The notes beneath the pieces are model-generated. The model saw only the letters and a program-made list of their open reading frames with translations. It did not search any database and was not told where the DNA came from. This document shows positions 24,244 through 33,300 of a stretch of DNA of 50,460 bases, one piece after another. This DNA comes from JAVXCQ01 sp036659415 (lineage in GTDB: Bacteria; Bacillota; Negativicutes; Acidaminococcales; Acidaminococcaceae), in the NCBI GenBank assembly GCA_036659415.1, contig JAVXCQ010000016.1, positions 1-50,460 on the forward strand, written 5' to 3'. Made by a program: the position numbers and the translations under genes. Numbering within the stretch: the first letter of the stretch is position 1; every line of letters begins with the position of its first letter.

Positions 24244-24665
24244 TACTTAGTTCCCTTCATTTCCTGACGATATAACACGTCAATTTTATTATAATAATCT
24301 GCTGTCAGCCGTGTTATTTTCCCAGCCAGGTTAGTAAAAACATTTTGTGTTTTACCCACGACCAGGACCACTTCATCAGCCACCCGTACAATTTCATAGT
24401 GAAAGGTCATTTGCGCTTTGGTGAAAGTAAGCATTGTTGTTCGCACCTCAAACTCCTCATCGAAGTGACCGGAATTTTTATATTTGCACTCCACTTCCGT
24501 AATTGGAAACAGATACCCTGCCGCCATTAAATCCAAAAGTTCCACACCTGCGGCTCTTAAATAAGCCACCCGTCCCATTTCAAACCACCGTAGATAATTG
24601 GCATGATGCACCACACCCATCATGTCAGTCTCCACAAAGCGCACACGATCACGTATCCTAATCAT
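24243..24665 (-). CDS. YbgC/FadM-type hotdog acyl-CoA thioesterase
   Basis: A 140-residue single-hotdog thioesterase. The catalytic motif is FVETDMMGVVHHANYLRWFE, with the aspartate and HHANYL of the YbgC/4-hydroxybenzoyl-CoA thioesterase family. It hydrolyses short or medium acyl-CoA thioesters; the actual acyl group is unknown. First gene of a three-gene operon with an unknown membrane-anchored protein and a CofE-like ligase, behind a strong promoter. Confidence 0.85.
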   Translation of the reverse strand: MIRIRDRVRFVETDMMGVVHHANYLRWFEMGRVAYLRAAGVELLDLMAAGYLFPITEVECKYKNSGHFDEEFEVRTTMLTFTKAQMTFHYEIVRVADEVVLVVGKTQNVFTNLAGKITRLTADYYNKIDVLYRQEMKGTK

Positions 24666-24699
24666 CTTATCCTGCCTTTCTCTCCAATGTTACCGTAGT

Positions 24700-24728
24700 A
24701 TTATACCACTTTCCCCACTTGCTCTCAA
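24700..24728 (-). promoter_or_regulatory. Promoter of the thioesterase-CofE-like operon
   Basis: On the minus strand TTGAGA (24728-24723), a 17-nt spacer ending in TGG, and TATAAT (24705-24700) form a near-consensus promoter with an extended -10. Confidence 0.85.
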
Positions 24729-24754
24729 GCAAATTAGGACGAAGCTAAAGAAAA

Positions 24755-24787
24755 CCACGTTAAACATCCGTAGATGTTCAACGTGGC
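24755..24787 (-). terminator. Terminator of the long CofE-like gene
   Basis: CCACGTTAAACATC pairs with GATGTTCAACGTGG around CGTA with one mismatch; on the minus strand TTTTCTTT follows. Confidence 0.8.
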
Positions 24788-24824
24788 GTCCCTTATGCTC
24801 TGCTCCACGCACTCACTAATAAGC

Positions 24825-26009
24825 TTAGTCAGTAGCGTAATTATCGAAATATCCTTGCACCAACACCACCGGCGTACCCTTGTCGCCGCTACCACTGGTT
24901 AAATCGCATAAGCTACCCAATAGGTCAGTCAACTGCCGTGGTGTCGTGCCAAGCGTAGCATCGCTACCCACTAAAGAAGTAGCCTTCGTATTAATCTTTA
25001 CTTTCATAGCCGCTGTCATTTCGTCCATGCTAAGATTTTTAAATTCATTATCTGCAATATATTTGATTTTAATTTCATTCGGTAAACCCTTCAAGCCGTC
25101 TGTAAACCCAGGGGAAACCACAGGATCAGCCAACTCCCAAATTTTACCGACTGGATCTTTAAAAGCACCATCGCCGTAAATCATCACTTCAATTTTTTTG
25201 CCAGTTTTAGCCCAAAGCTGCGCTTGGACAGCCTCCACTACCTGTTTGCAATCGCGAGGGAAAAGCTTCACCGTATCAGCAGTCGCCTTATTAGAACCCA
25301 ACAAACCATATTGAGGATTAAACCCACTACCATTAATGGAACTTGCCAACAACTCATCTAAAGTACAAACCTTGCTCGCGCCAGCCTTTTCAATGATACT
25401 TTTCGTGCGAAAACGCTCATGTATATTAGCAACAATAACTTCCTTGCTGTATTTGACAACCTCACGAGGGTCATTAGTAAAAATTATTTCCAGCTTATCA
25501 CCAATCAGTTGACGATAATAGCGAACATAATCAATCCCTGTAAACGGATGCAAAACTTCTTCCCCAAATAATTGGCGATATTGTGCTTCTGTTAAAACAT
25601 CTGTATAAGGATTTAAAGCCTTATCGTCCATGACCGCAATATCCATCAGCTGGTTACCGACTTCGTCCGAAGGATAATTTAAAAACAAATAAATTTTCTT
25701 CCCGCTAGCCGCAATGCCTTGCAATAATGCTGAAAATCTATTACGACTCAAAATGGGAAAAACCACGGCAATATCCCCGGTAAATTTGCTGTTAACATCG
25801 CTTGCGATGTCACTCAGTTTTGCATAGTTACCCTGCGCTCTGGCCACTAAGGATTCCGTAATCCCTACCACATCTTTTTCTCTTAGTTCAAAACCATCAT
25901 TTTTTGCTGCCGTCAAAATAGAATCAACAGCAATTTCAACGATGTTGTCCCCTTCTTTGACGATTGGTGTACGAATACCTCTAACTACAGTACCAACCAT
26001 TCTTGTCAT
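24825..26009 (-). CDS. CofE-like (F420-0:gamma-glutamyl ligase family) protein, long form
   Basis: A 394-residue CofE-family protein. The N-terminal half has VVRGIRTPIVKEGDNIVEIAV, DVVGITESLVARAQGNY and INGSGFNPQYGLLGSNKA; the C-terminal half has GKKIEVMIYGDGAFKDPVGKIWE and VSPGFTDGLKG, conserved in the extended form of the family. ATG at 26009 is chosen because AGGAGGG lies eight bases upstream; an earlier start at 26042 would add eleven residues without a site. It is monocistronic with its own promoter and terminator. Function is unknown in organisms without F420; ATP- or GTP-dependent addition of an amino acid to an acid is the family chemistry. Confidence 0.8.
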   Translation of the reverse strand: MTRMVGTVVRGIRTPIVKEGDNIVEIAVDSILTAAKNDGFELREKDVVGITESLVARAQGNYAKLSDIASDVNSKFTGDIAVVFPILSRNRFSALLQGIAASGKKIYLFLNYPSDEVGNQLMDIAVMDDKALNPYTDVLTEAQYRQLFGEEVLHPFTGIDYVRYYRQLIGDKLEIIFTNDPREVVKYSKEVIVANIHERFRTKSIIEKAGASKVCTLDELLASSINGSGFNPQYGLLGSNKATADTVKLFPRDCKQVVEAVQAQLWAKTGKKIEVMIYGDGAFKDPVGKIWELADPVVSPGFTDGLKGLPNEIKIKYIADNEFKNLSMDEMTAAMKVKINTKATSLVGSDATLGTTPRQLTDLLGSLCDLTSGSGDKGTPVVLVQGYFDNYATD

Positions 26010-26092
26010 AGTTCTTTCCCTCCTGAACAAATCAGCTACCAAATTAATTAGTGCTTAGCAGAATATGTTTTACTCACACCACACCGTGTATA

Positions 26093-26121
26093 AGAATACC
26101 ATAATTTTCTATTTTTAACAA
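26093..26121 (-). promoter_or_regulatory. Promoter of the long CofE-like gene
   Basis: On the minus strand TTGTTA (26121-26116) and TATTCT (26098-26093) are 17 nt apart, and TGG makes the -10 extended. Confidence 0.7.
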
Positions 26122-26175
26122 AGTTTTTTTATACTCTTTACGCTTGTCCGTCCTCTGTGGTCATAAACTACCTAG

Positions 26176-26604
26176 CTATACCGAACTTTCCAAAATCTGT
26201 GCCACGGTCTCTTTAACCAAGTGGGTCAGTGATTTATTTTCCAATCCTACAATCTGTACATGATTTTGACTAACGGGAATCAAGATTTTCTTGCCTTTAG
26301 CTGAAGCAATAGCCGTTGCTATCTGCGGGCTAATTTCTCCCAACATCGCATTAGGAAGCACGATTCCTATAGGTCCCACAATCAAGTCAGCGTTTTGCAC
26401 CGAAAAACAAATAGCATTTTCTCCGGTAGCGCCCTTATCCGCCCCCGCTTTTACCATCGCTGCCGTTGCCGCCGCATTGGTGCCTAAGCCGATAATTTCA
26501 ACTTCACGAGGCAACTGTTTGGCTAATTGGTTAATTACTTGCGCCGCTAGTCCGCCACCCATACCATCGACAAAAGCAATTTTGAAGGCTTGATTTTGCA
26601 CCAT
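26176..26604 (-). CDS. DUF3842-family protein
   Basis: A 142-residue protein of the DUF3842 family, known by FKIAFVDGMGGGLAAQVINQL, EIIGLGTNAAATAAMVKAGADKGATGENAI and ADLIVGPIGIVLPNAMLGEI. The glycine-rich first loop looks like a nucleotide-binding Rossmann start, and the family is uncharacterised. The ATG shares a base with the stop of the LUD-domain gene (TAATG), so the two are translationally coupled and probably act together. Confidence 0.78.
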   Translation of the reverse strand: MVQNQAFKIAFVDGMGGGLAAQVINQLAKQLPREVEIIGLGTNAAATAAMVKAGADKGATGENAICFSVQNADLIVGPIGIVLPNAMLGEISPQIATAIASAKGKKILIPVSQNHVQIVGLENKSLTHLVKETVAQILESSV

Positions 26605-27239
26605 TAAAATCCTAGCTCCTCACCAACAATAATGACATGAAAATCTGCCCCCATTGGAGCTTTATGCATAATTGACGTCACCATACAAATTCGTTCAGGA
26701 CTATTACAGTGCATACAACTACCAGTTACCCGGCAAGGAGTTTTTTTATCCAAACGCTCAGCATTCATGGGACCGGCAAAAAGTTCAATGCGTTGTCTGC
26801 CTGCCGCTTCATCCGGAACAATTTTATTAGCCCCCACGACTAAGATTACCCGTTGCGGCCCAAAAGTCATCGCAGCCACCCTATTACCCATACCGTCTAC
26901 ATTAATTAATTCACCCTCTAAAGTCAGCGCATTGGAGCTGGCAAGAAAAACATCAGCAGTTAATTCCTGCCGCCTCACCAGCATCGCTTCGTGCGAGGGT
27001 AAACCTTGATGATTAAAGACCTGATTGCCTTGTGCCAGCAACGTCTCTTTAATGCCCAGTGTGGCCAAAGTTGCCGAGCCACCCATGCCGACAGTCGCCT
27101 TAGCTGGAATTAAGGCTAAAGCCGCCGCCAACGCTTCTTTACTATCTTTAACATATTGTGCCTGGAAACGGTTTCTGTTCAAAGCCTCGACCGCTCTTTG
27201 ACAAATAATTGCATAATGCTTTTTTAATAGTTCTGTCAT
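26604..27239 (-). CDS. LUD-domain (LutC/YkgG-like) protein
   Basis: A 211-residue LUD-domain protein. Family blocks are ATVGMGGSATLATLGIKETL, DVFLASSNALTLEGELINVDGMGNRVAAM and VILVVGANKIV. A cysteine-containing segment near residue 175 (CRVTGSCMHCNSPERIC) could bind metal or be redox-active. LUD proteins such as LutC take part in lactate oxidation with Fe-S partners, but no LutA or LutB gene is near. ATG at 27239 is preferred over a GTG at 27248. Confidence 0.82.
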   Translation of the reverse strand: MTELLKKHYAIICQRAVEALNRNRFQAQYVKDSKEALAAALALIPAKATVGMGGSATLATLGIKETLLAQGNQVFNHQGLPSHEAMLVRRQELTADVFLASSNALTLEGELINVDGMGNRVAAMTFGPQRVILVVGANKIVPDEAAGRQRIELFAGPMNAERLDKKTPCRVTGSCMHCNSPERICMVTSIMHKAPMGADFHVIIVGEELGF

Positions 27240-27325
27240 TAATCTCACCCTTACTTTTATATAATCATTACTTATGTTAATTATAACAAATAACTACCAC
27301 CACGAAACAAAAACATTATGATAGA

Positions 27326-27355
27326 TTGATAATATACTTCTATTCGTGCTATAAT
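27326..27355 (+). promoter_or_regulatory. Promoter of tRNA-Arg
   Basis: TTGATA (27326-27331) and TATAAT (27350-27355) are spaced by 18 nt with TGC before the -10. Confidence 0.85.
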
Positions 27356-27377
27356 AATCACCGTAGCACTTTTATTT

Positions 27378-27452
27378 ACGCCCGTAGCTCAGTGGATAGA
27401 GCAATGGCCTCCGAAGCCGTGTGCGTTGGTTCAATTCCAATCGGGCGTACCA
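27378..27452 (+). tRNA. tRNA-Arg (anticodon CCG)
   Basis: A 75-nt cloverleaf with a perfect acceptor stem ACGCCCG/CGGGCGT and encoded CCA. The D arm begins GCTCAGTGGATAGAGC. The anticodon arm is ATGGC-CTCCGAA-GCCGT with anticodon CCG, and the T loop is TTCAATT. It reads CGG codons. Confidence 0.94.
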
Positions 27453-27464
27453 CTTTAAAAGACA

Positions 27465-27491
27465 GCCGCAGACTTGTTCTGTGGCTTTTTT
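27465..27491 (+). terminator. Terminator of tRNA-Arg
   Basis: GCCGCAGA pairs with TCTGTGGC across CTTGT, then a run of six T. Confidence 0.85.
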
Positions 27492-27704
27492 ATTTCTCGG
27501 GTGCAGTAAAGTCCTGTATCTGTGGTTGCAACACAGATGCAATTATGATTTTTCTCTAAGCTCTAGGCCTACCAATTATGGTAGCCTTTTTTTTAACAAA
27601 ACCTAAATCAACTTAATCCTTGACGAAGGTGGGCTTGGGTACTGCTAGCCTTACTACACCCTAAATATATGAACTAAAACCCTACTTCGTTATACGCAAA
27701 CAGC
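27492..27704. other. Intergenic region with two extra hairpins
   Basis: No gene is visible. ATCTGTG-GTTGCAA-CACAGAT lies at about 27519-27540. At 27566-27596 a GGCCTACC/GGTAGCC hairpin is followed by nine T, a second terminator about 80 bases after the first. The stretch between the two terminators has no clear promoter of its own. The rest up to 27704 shows nothing I can name. Confidence 0.4.
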
Positions 27705-27734
27705 TCGACAGCTCGAACTTAAATCTGCTATAAT
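27705..27734 (+). promoter_or_regulatory. Promoter of the secreted-protein gene
   Basis: TCGACA (27705-27710), an 18-nt spacer ending in TGC, and TATAAT (27729-27734). It implies an untranslated leader of about 145 nt before the ATG at 27887; no known riboswitch fold was recognised in that leader. Confidence 0.7.
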
Positions 27735-27886
27735 ACTTCAAGAGTTAGAAACCAGGCAGTACCATATTTCTATAATAATTTACCTGAAATATCAGCTAGT
27801 AGCAAAAATAAAATACATTAGCTCTTAAGACCTGCTGTAACTAAAACACAGATACTAAAGCTAGTGCAAAACGAGGTGCTTTTTAA

Positions 27887-28456
27887 ATGTTTAAAAAAAT
27901 TCTATTCCTAGCCCTAACCCTCTTCGCGCTAAGCAGCACTGCTTTAGCACAAGTAGCCTCTACCACAACCGCTACAAACACTTATCACAATGACAAGTAC
28001 GGCTTCAGTGTCACCTTACCAGCAGAATTTATTGACTACCAATTAGACGCTCCCAATTGGCTCAAAGCCTTTACTAACCAAAAAGTTTATATTCAGATTG
28101 GCTATATTGACCCCCACGATAACTATACTGCCGCCACTTTTGACAAGGTGCCGCAAGTAGAGCTAGAAGGATTTATCAAAAGACAACGCTTAGTTTCAGC
28201 CCTCAGCAACTCCCAATTTATCCTCGAAACTTGGGGGCAACACAAAACTACCCACAATTTCCCCTATGTCTGGGCCATGTTTTCTGCCCAAACACAATTA
28301 AAAGACCTAGAGCTCAAAACCTTTAATCTCAAAAATTATTTTCTTCAACAAGATAAAATTATTCAAATCGACTGCGTTATTCCGGAAATGTACTTACACG
28401 AATCTACAAAAATAGTCGATGCCATTGTCCAAAGCTTTGCTTATGATCAAGTATAA
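27887..28456 (+). CDS. Secreted protein of unknown function
   Basis: A 189-residue protein with a clear signal peptide (MFKKILFLALTLFALSSTALA), probably cleaved after residue 21. The mature protein begins with a threonine-rich linker and then YHNDKYGFSVTLPAEF, a pattern common in small exported domains of unknown role (PsbP-like beta sandwich). The remainder is mixed beta with no cysteines and no catalytic motif. AGGTG precedes the ATG. It is monocistronic, with its own promoter and a strong terminator. Function not recognised. Confidence 0.75.
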   Translation: MFKKILFLALTLFALSSTALAQVASTTTATNTYHNDKYGFSVTLPAEFIDYQLDAPNWLKAFTNQKVYIQIGYIDPHDNYTAATFDKVPQVELEGFIKRQRLVSALSNSQFILETWGQHKTTHNFPYVWAMFSAQTQLKDLELKTFNLKNYFLQQDKIIQIDCVIPEMYLHESTKIVDAIVQSFAYDQV

Positions 28457-28480
28457 CTAATTAATATGAAAATATTATCG

Positions 28481-28520
28481 CAACAGTCCGCTGACCAAAG
28501 CCAGCGGACTGTTGTTTTTT
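28481..28520 (+). terminator. Terminator of the secreted-protein gene
   Basis: A perfect 13-bp stem CAACAGTCCGCTG/CAGCGGACTGTTG with an 8-nt loop and a T-run. It may also act for the convergent M20 peptidase gene. Confidence 0.92.
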
Positions 28521-28537
28521 ACTTATTTTACACAACT

Positions 28538-29707
28538 TTAGCTCTGTTTTTCTGTTAGAGCCATAATCGTAAAGGCTAGTAGCTGTATGCGTTCCAAAAG
28601 TGACGCTTGCCAGAAAAATTCTTGCTCCGTGTGTGCATTAACCCCTTTCGGTCCTACTGCACAAATGGACGTTGCACCGCCTAAAGCCGTCCACGAAACA
28701 TCAGAGCAACCACCGGAATACTCTGCCAGCAATTCTTCCTGCCCTAAGGCAGCGGCTTGTTCACACATTACTGCATACAAGGCTTCCACGGCCTTGGTAG
28801 TTTCAAACGGCATAAAACTAATTTGGTTGGCTTCCACTATAGTCGTTGTCCCCGGTACATAGGTCTTAGCCGCCACCAGCTCCACATCGGCTTGCGCTTT
28901 TTCTGCTTCTGCAATTGTTTTGGCTCTGATATCCACCTCACATTCGGCATAATCCGCAATAATATTAGCTAATGTTCCTCCCTGCATGACCCCTACGTTA
29001 TAGGTCGTACCCACAGCAAAATTATTCAAGGCCTGCAAGGCAATAATCTTATGTGCCATTTCCAAGTTGGCATTAATACCTTTTTCCGGTGCCAAACCAG
29101 AATGAGCCGCTTTCCCTTGTACTTTCAGCTTCGGTCGTAAGGCGCCTTTGCGACCGATAACAACCGCCCCATTGGCACGTCCCGGTTCTAGACAAAAGCA
29201 GACATCCTGTCCCTGGGCGGCGCGCTTGAAATTAGCCACGGCATTCGTTCGAGGATGAGAAATTTCCTCGTCACCACACAGCATAAAAGTAAACTCCGTA
29301 GCCTCCCAACCGACTTCTAACAAGGACTTGACGGTAAAAAGAGCCGTCACTAGTCCCCCCTTCATATCCGCCACGCCCGGACCATAAACCTTGCCAGCAA
29401 TAATTTTAAAAGGTCTAGCCGCCGCTGTTCCTCGAGGAAAAACAGTATCCATATGCCCATTAAACAGCACTCGTTGTCCACCCGTACCCGGACGCCGAGC
29501 CAGTAGCTGCACCGGTTCACCAGGCGTATTTAAATATTCCACAGTGAACGCTAGTTGCGTTAAAAAAGCACCAATCAGATGCGCTACCTCGCTGATGCCT
29601 TCCTTATGGTCATTGCCGGAATCAATATTAACCAGCTGCTCCAGGAAGGTGAACGCCTCCTGTTCATTAGCTTGGATTTTATTTAAGACTAAGTTTTTAT
29701 CCATCAT
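28538..29707 (-). CDS. M20-family metallopeptidase (carboxypeptidase G2-like)
   Basis: A 389-residue zinc peptidase of the ArgE/DapE/CPG2 superfamily. Metal ligands are visible in FNGHMDTVFP, GPGVADMKGGLV, MLCGDEEISHPRTN (general base and ligand glutamates), CLEPGR and the final histidine in GVNAHTEQEFF. The dimerisation lid lies in roughly residues 185-295. It probably removes C-terminal glutamate or another amino acid from peptides or folates; substrate is not determined. Two adjacent ATGs compete for the start, and the second (29704) has the better spacing to GGGGG. It is monocistronic. Confidence 0.85.
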   Translation of the reverse strand: MMDKNLVLNKIQANEQEAFTFLEQLVNIDSGNDHKEGISEVAHLIGAFLTQLAFTVEYLNTPGEPVQLLARRPGTGGQRVLFNGHMDTVFPRGTAAARPFKIIAGKVYGPGVADMKGGLVTALFTVKSLLEVGWEATEFTFMLCGDEEISHPRTNAVANFKRAAQGQDVCFCLEPGRANGAVVIGRKGALRPKLKVQGKAAHSGLAPEKGINANLEMAHKIIALQALNNFAVGTTYNVGVMQGGTLANIIADYAECEVDIRAKTIAEAEKAQADVELVAAKTYVPGTTTIVEANQISFMPFETTKAVEALYAVMCEQAAALGQEELLAEYSGGCSDVSWTALGGATSICAVGPKGVNAHTEQEFFWQASLLERIQLLAFTIMALTEKQS

Positions 29708-29722
29708 TTAACCCCCTTTTGG

Positions 29723-29755
29723 CTCTTTATTGATTAATTATACATCAATAAAGAG
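29723..29755 (-). promoter_or_regulatory. Inverted repeat enclosing a -10 element upstream of the M20 peptidase
   Basis: CTCTTTATTGAT (29723-29734) and ATCAATAAAGAG (29744-29755) are a perfect 12-bp inverted repeat. The 9-nt centre holds, on the minus strand, most of a TATAAT -10. It lies 16 bases before the ATG, so it could be an operator or a 5' mRNA hairpin. Confidence 0.5.
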
Positions 29756-29769
29756 TATTTTTACATATC

Positions 29770-29803
29770 GCGCGGTAATATTTTTTAAAACATATTACCG
29801 CGC
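29770..29803. repeat. GC-capped inverted repeat with 12-nt AT loop
   Basis: GCGCGGTAATA (29770-29780) and TATTACCGCGC (29793-29803) are perfectly complementary. No T-run follows on either strand, so it is not a standard terminator. It lies between the tmRNA terminator and the M20 gene. Confidence 0.55.
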
Positions 29804-29831
29804 CTTGCCCCAAAAGAGCCACCCAAAAACA

Positions 29832-29872
29832 AAAAAGCCTAGAACTATGTCTTAACATAGTCTAGACTTTTT
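29832..29872 (-). terminator. Terminator of ssrA
   Basis: On the minus strand AGTCTAGACTATGT-TAAG-ACATAGTTCTAGGCT forms a bulged stem followed by a run of six T and a second T-run. It is about 70 nt after the tmRNA 3' end. Confidence 0.8.
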
Positions 29873-29940
29873 AAAAACAACTAAAAGCTCACTATTAACC
29901 AATAGTGCCACCATTATATCGTGTTCGTCCATAGATTTTA

Positions 29941-30287
29941 TGGTGGAGATGAGGGGAGTCGAACCCCTGTCCGAAAGCATTGAAACATAACCTTCTCCGA
30001 GCGCAGTCGCTAATTTGAATTTCGCTTCCTCATCGCCCAACGACAGGCTACTCGGTTGCTATCTCGATAAGGTTCCCCGTCATGTCTCCGAGAATTGACT
30101 TTAGGGTATCCCACTAAGTGTCGCCCGTTCCACGCCCATGGGAGGAGGAGAGGAGGGGCGCTAGCATTAAGCTGCTAGAGCGTAATCAGTTTTTGCGTTT
30201 AAATTAAGTTCCATCGTATTACGGGCGGACGGGACCCCGGCTCGCTTATTATGCCACACCTACCCCCGTCGAAACCAGTACATCCCC
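29941..30287 (-). ncRNA. ssrA: tmRNA (transfer-messenger RNA)
   Basis: On the minus strand a one-piece tmRNA of about 347 nt. The 5' end GGGGATG pairs with the 3' CATCTCC before A-CCA, and the T arm reads GGGGTTCGACTCCCC. The 5' part has GGTTTCGACGGGGG as in other tmRNAs. The tag frame ends NAKTDYALAA followed by TAA, with upstream codons giving ELNL before it. It rescues ribosomes stalled on broken mRNA together with SmpB, encoded at 36740-37207. Confidence 0.97.
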
Positions 30288-30297
30288 GAGTGTAAGA

Positions 30298-30313
30298 GTA
30301 ACACCTGTGTTAC
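30298..30313. repeat. Short palindrome between ssrA promoter and tmRNA
   Basis: GTAACA-CCTG-TGTTAC is a perfect 6-bp inverted repeat 11 nt before the mature tmRNA 5' end. It would be a hairpin in the pre-tmRNA leader. Confidence 0.4.
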
Positions 30314-30320
30314 CTTTATT

Positions 30321-30349
30321 AGTCTAACATATCCCTTATTTAAATACAA
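30321..30349 (-). promoter_or_regulatory. Promoter of ssrA
   Basis: On the minus strand TTGTAT (30349-30344) and TAGACT (30326-30321) have a 17-nt spacer, placing the start some 25 nt before the mature tmRNA. Confidence 0.6.
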
Positions 30350-30365
30350 TGAATTAGTTGTGAAA

Positions 30366-33300
30366 TCACAGGTCTTTGGTTTGGTAGATACACTCGTACA
30401 AAACCTTAAACAAGTTTTGTGGCTCAATAGGCTTGGATAAATGAGCATTCATACCAACGGCACTGGATTTGTCAATATCTTCATCAAACGCATTCGCACT
30501 CATAGCAATAATTGGCACGGTGGTACTGTCTTTTTTATCCAACAGTCGAATATTTTGTGCACAAGTCAGGCCATCCATCACCGGCATTCTGATATCCATC
30601 AAAATTGCATCGTAATACCCAGTGTCGGAAACAGCAAACTTTTCTAAACCTTGCAAACCATTTTTGGCCACCTCCACCTCAAACCCTTTATGTTCTAGCA
30701 AAAGCTTTGCTACTTCAATATTAAGTTCATGGTCTTCCACTAGCAAAAGCTTTTTACCCTGGAAATCATACTGCGGTTCCAAGGTCAGTGACTGGTCTTG
30801 TTGTTCATCAAAAATTTTGTCTAAAACAGAAACTACCGTAGCACTAAACATGGGTTTATTAATAAGCATATTCACCCCTGCACGTTTGGCCTCCACCTCA
30901 ATATGACTCCAGTCGTAGGCCGTCATAATGATAATGGTAACATCAGGCCCTACAATCTCACGAATGCGTTTGGTGGTTTCAATCCCATCCATCATCGGCA
31001 TTTTCCAATCCACAAAGATAATATCGTAGAAATCTTTAGCCTGCCATTTTTCTTGTACCTGTTCCACTGCTTTATAGCCCGAATCTACCCACTCAGCCTG
31101 TAAACCCATGCCGACCAAAAGGTGCTTGGTTTGTTCACAAATAATGACATCGTCATCAACAATCAAGGCTTTCATTTTTAGCAGTTTGATATTGCAGGCT
31201 TGTTTAATTCGGTTGTAAGACTCTTCCGAAATACCCAGCTTGACTTCCACATTAAATTCTGTGCCAATACCCTCAATACTCCGAACTCCAATCTTACCAC
31301 CCATCAAAGACACCAGATTTTTGCAAATGGCAAGTCCCAGACCTGTACCGCCATAAAGAGTCGTAGAACCCACGTGTTCTTGTGTGAAAGGCTCAAATAC
31401 ATGAGGAATAAAATCTTCATTAATGCCACAACCGGTATCATTAATGGTAAAGCGCATAATCGCTTCCCCTTTTTGCGAACGCAGTTGCCGAATAATAAAT
31501 TGAACCTTACCACCACTGGGTGTAAATTTAACCGCATTGGCCAAAAGATTAATCAACACTTGTTGCAGCTTCATTTGGTCGCCGATGTAGTAGTCCTCAG
31601 TTAAACCAATAACCACCGCATCATAGTCCACACCCTTAGTTTCTGCCTGGTCATAAATAATCGCATTAATGTTACTAACAAATTCCTCAAATGGAATTTT
31701 TTCCCTTTTGATATAGACCTTGCCACTATCAATTCTGCTCATATCCAAAATATCATTAATCAATGCCAATAAGAACCGTGCGGAAATACCGATTTTTGCC
31801 AAACAATCGGCTACTTCCTTGGGGCTGTTAATTCTCTGGGCAGCGATGGCTGACATTCCGATAATCGCATTCATCGGGGTTCTAATTTCATGACTCATGC
31901 GGGACAAGAACTCACTTTTAGCCGCATTCGCCTGTTTAGCTAGCTCTAAAGACTCTTTAACCAGTTGAGTTTTCTGCTCTTCTTCTTCATAGATTTGGGT
32001 AACATCAACACAGGTAATGCACACGTGCTGCTGTTCCTCATCACTGTAAAACATTTTCACTTTTTTCCTGCTGACAGTCCCGTCTGCATCCTGTACGCCT
32101 ACAACCACGGTGAAAGCATCTTCCTGACTTAACCGTTGCACGATATAATCCACTTTAAACCACTGTAAACAATTACTAGCATCTTCTGGTAACACGTGGG
32201 CTGCAATATACTCAGCATTGGTCTGATCAAAATTGCCTGAATATTCCGGCAATAACTTATTGCGTTCTTGATTAGCATTATAGGTAGTATAAAACCCCTG
32301 CGCCACATTCAATTGTAAAATGAAATCATAGTCAGCACCAACGACGCTGTCAACTAGTTGCTTCGTTACCTTATCAGTGTGGATATTCTTACTATAAATA
32401 AAACAGAACACATCCTCTGTCTCAGGTCTTTTGAGCAATTGTCCACCAGTCACAATCCATTCCAAATCACCGCTAGGCATGGTGCGTCTGTATTCCACTT
32501 TAAAATTACGCTGTCCCTCTTGATAAGCCGCAATCAAAACCGGAGCATTAAAAGTTTGATTAAACAGCTCCTTTTCTTCGACATTGGGAATTTGGTCGGC
32601 AATATGAGCCATCGTTTCCGCAAATTGCAAAGGCGAACCATCACTATTACCAAACTCATAATTGGAAGAATAATCCAAAATCATATTTTGAGTCAAATTA
32701 GTTCTTAAACTGGCAATCAAGCTATTTTTTTCCACTTCGTTCCGATAAGTTACTTCTCTTTCATAACGTTTTTCCAAAAGTACCTGATCTGTAATATCCA
32801 CGCCGGTACCAATCGCCTTAATCGGTCGACCATGCTCATCAAAAATTGTTGTATATTTAATAATATCCCAGTTAACTTTACCATCAGGGTGCACAATCTG
32901 AATCTTACCCTTAACTTCTTTAGCACCTTTTTTTATTTGCTGGTGTAATTTCAAAAACTCTTGCACGCTATCTGGATGAACAACACCTAACTTGACAAAA
33001 GAATTAGGATAATCCTCAAGCAGACGAGGTACGCCAAAGCTATTAACAATCTGCTGACTTTGCACCGCTTGATCACGATACATATCGTATTCCCAATATT
33101 TAAAGCCAACTTGTTCGATAGCTGCCGACAATGCCGATTCCGTCAGTTGTAATTCCTGCCTTAATTTCACTTGTTCGGAAATATCTACCACAAAACCCTT
33201 GAGAACATTTTCACCTTTCAGTGTGGAAAACAGGCAATTAACCAGCACCGTTTTCACTTGACCATCGCCGGTCTGCATACGCATTTCCCATTCGATATTT

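Noticed and set aside
23058..26009. F420 biosynthesis locus
   Set aside because: Two CofE-like ligases are present but none of the deazaflavin synthesis genes is in the window.
27326..27559. Open frame of 77 codons on the plus strand
   Set aside because: It runs through the promoter, tRNA-Arg and its terminator.
29852..30040. Open frame of 62 codons on the minus strand
   Set aside because: It lies mostly inside tmRNA and its terminator.
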